Source: Pseudomonadota bacterium (lineage in GTDB: Bacteria; Pseudomonadota; Alphaproteobacteria; Reyranellales; Reyranellaceae). Taken from it: a stretch of 5,835 bases of DNA. The stretch covers positions 1 through 5,835 of the forward strand of contig JAEZHS010000219.1 of assembly GCA_023436825.1 (NCBI GenBank). Reading direction: 5' to 3'. Each line of letters opens with the position of its first letter. The first letter of the stretch is position 1. Of the stretch, positions 5,807-5,835 are shown piece after piece. A model generated the notes under the pieces. That model made no database searches and was not told the DNA's origin. It saw nothing but the letters and a program-made list of their open reading frames with translations. A program made the translations under genes and the position numbers.

Positions 5807-5835
5807 TGGAATTCATGCTCTTCCGGACCGCGCGC

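Noticed and set aside
4677..5816. Minus-strand 379-codon frame over the permease
   Set aside because: The translation lacks membrane segments and is His/Arg/Pro-rich; the neighbouring frame encodes a proper permease.
1..5835. CRISPR array, tRNA/rRNA gene, insertion-sequence ends, phage attachment site
   Set aside because: I saw no spaced direct repeats, cloverleaf-like sequence, transposase motifs or terminal inverted repeats with target duplications.

Overview
This is a GC-rich window (by eye about 63-66% GC, with strongly G/C-biased third codon positions) from a bacterial chromosome. Protein style and codon use suggest an alphaproteobacterium, for example Hyphomicrobiales or a Rhodospirillales/Reyranella-like lineage. 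That placement is an inference; no marker gene is present.

Right half (2639-5806, minus strand): the downstream end of a peptide/opine/nickel-type (Opp/Dpp) ABC importer operon, transcribed right to left. The order is an OppC/DppC-like permease with an unusually large loop after TM1, an OppD/DppD-like ATPase and an OppF/DppF-like ATPase. The genes are tightly coupled: a 7-nt gap or a 26-nt overlap between the first two, depending on the start chosen, and a GTGA stop/start overlap between the two ATPases. The partner permease (OppB-like) and the solute-binding protein would lie beyond the right edge. Both ATPases carry all nucleotide-binding motifs and a C-terminal four-cysteine motif.

Middle (about 1580-2638, plus strand): a degraded-looking stretch. 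It holds a short RidA/YjgF-like N-terminal fragment that stops resembling its family after about 30 residues, a GC-rich 10-bp hairpin, and a PcfJ-like reading frame whose upstream part appears to lie in another frame. The PcfJ-like frame meets the importer operon tail to tail with no intervening base: the two TGA stops form TGATCA.

Left half (1-1579, minus strand): an Erm-type rRNA adenine N6-methyltransferase homologue (917-1579), short at its C-terminus and with serine in place of the motif IV asparagine. A 437-bp non-coding gap with several small dyads follows. Then comes the N-terminal 159 residues of a right-handed parallel beta-helix protein without a signal peptide, cut by the left edge.

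The importer genes work as one complex. The other loci show no evident functional link to it or to each other. I see no convincing new multi-gene system. The best leads are the atypical methyltransferase and the frameshifted PcfJ-like gene.
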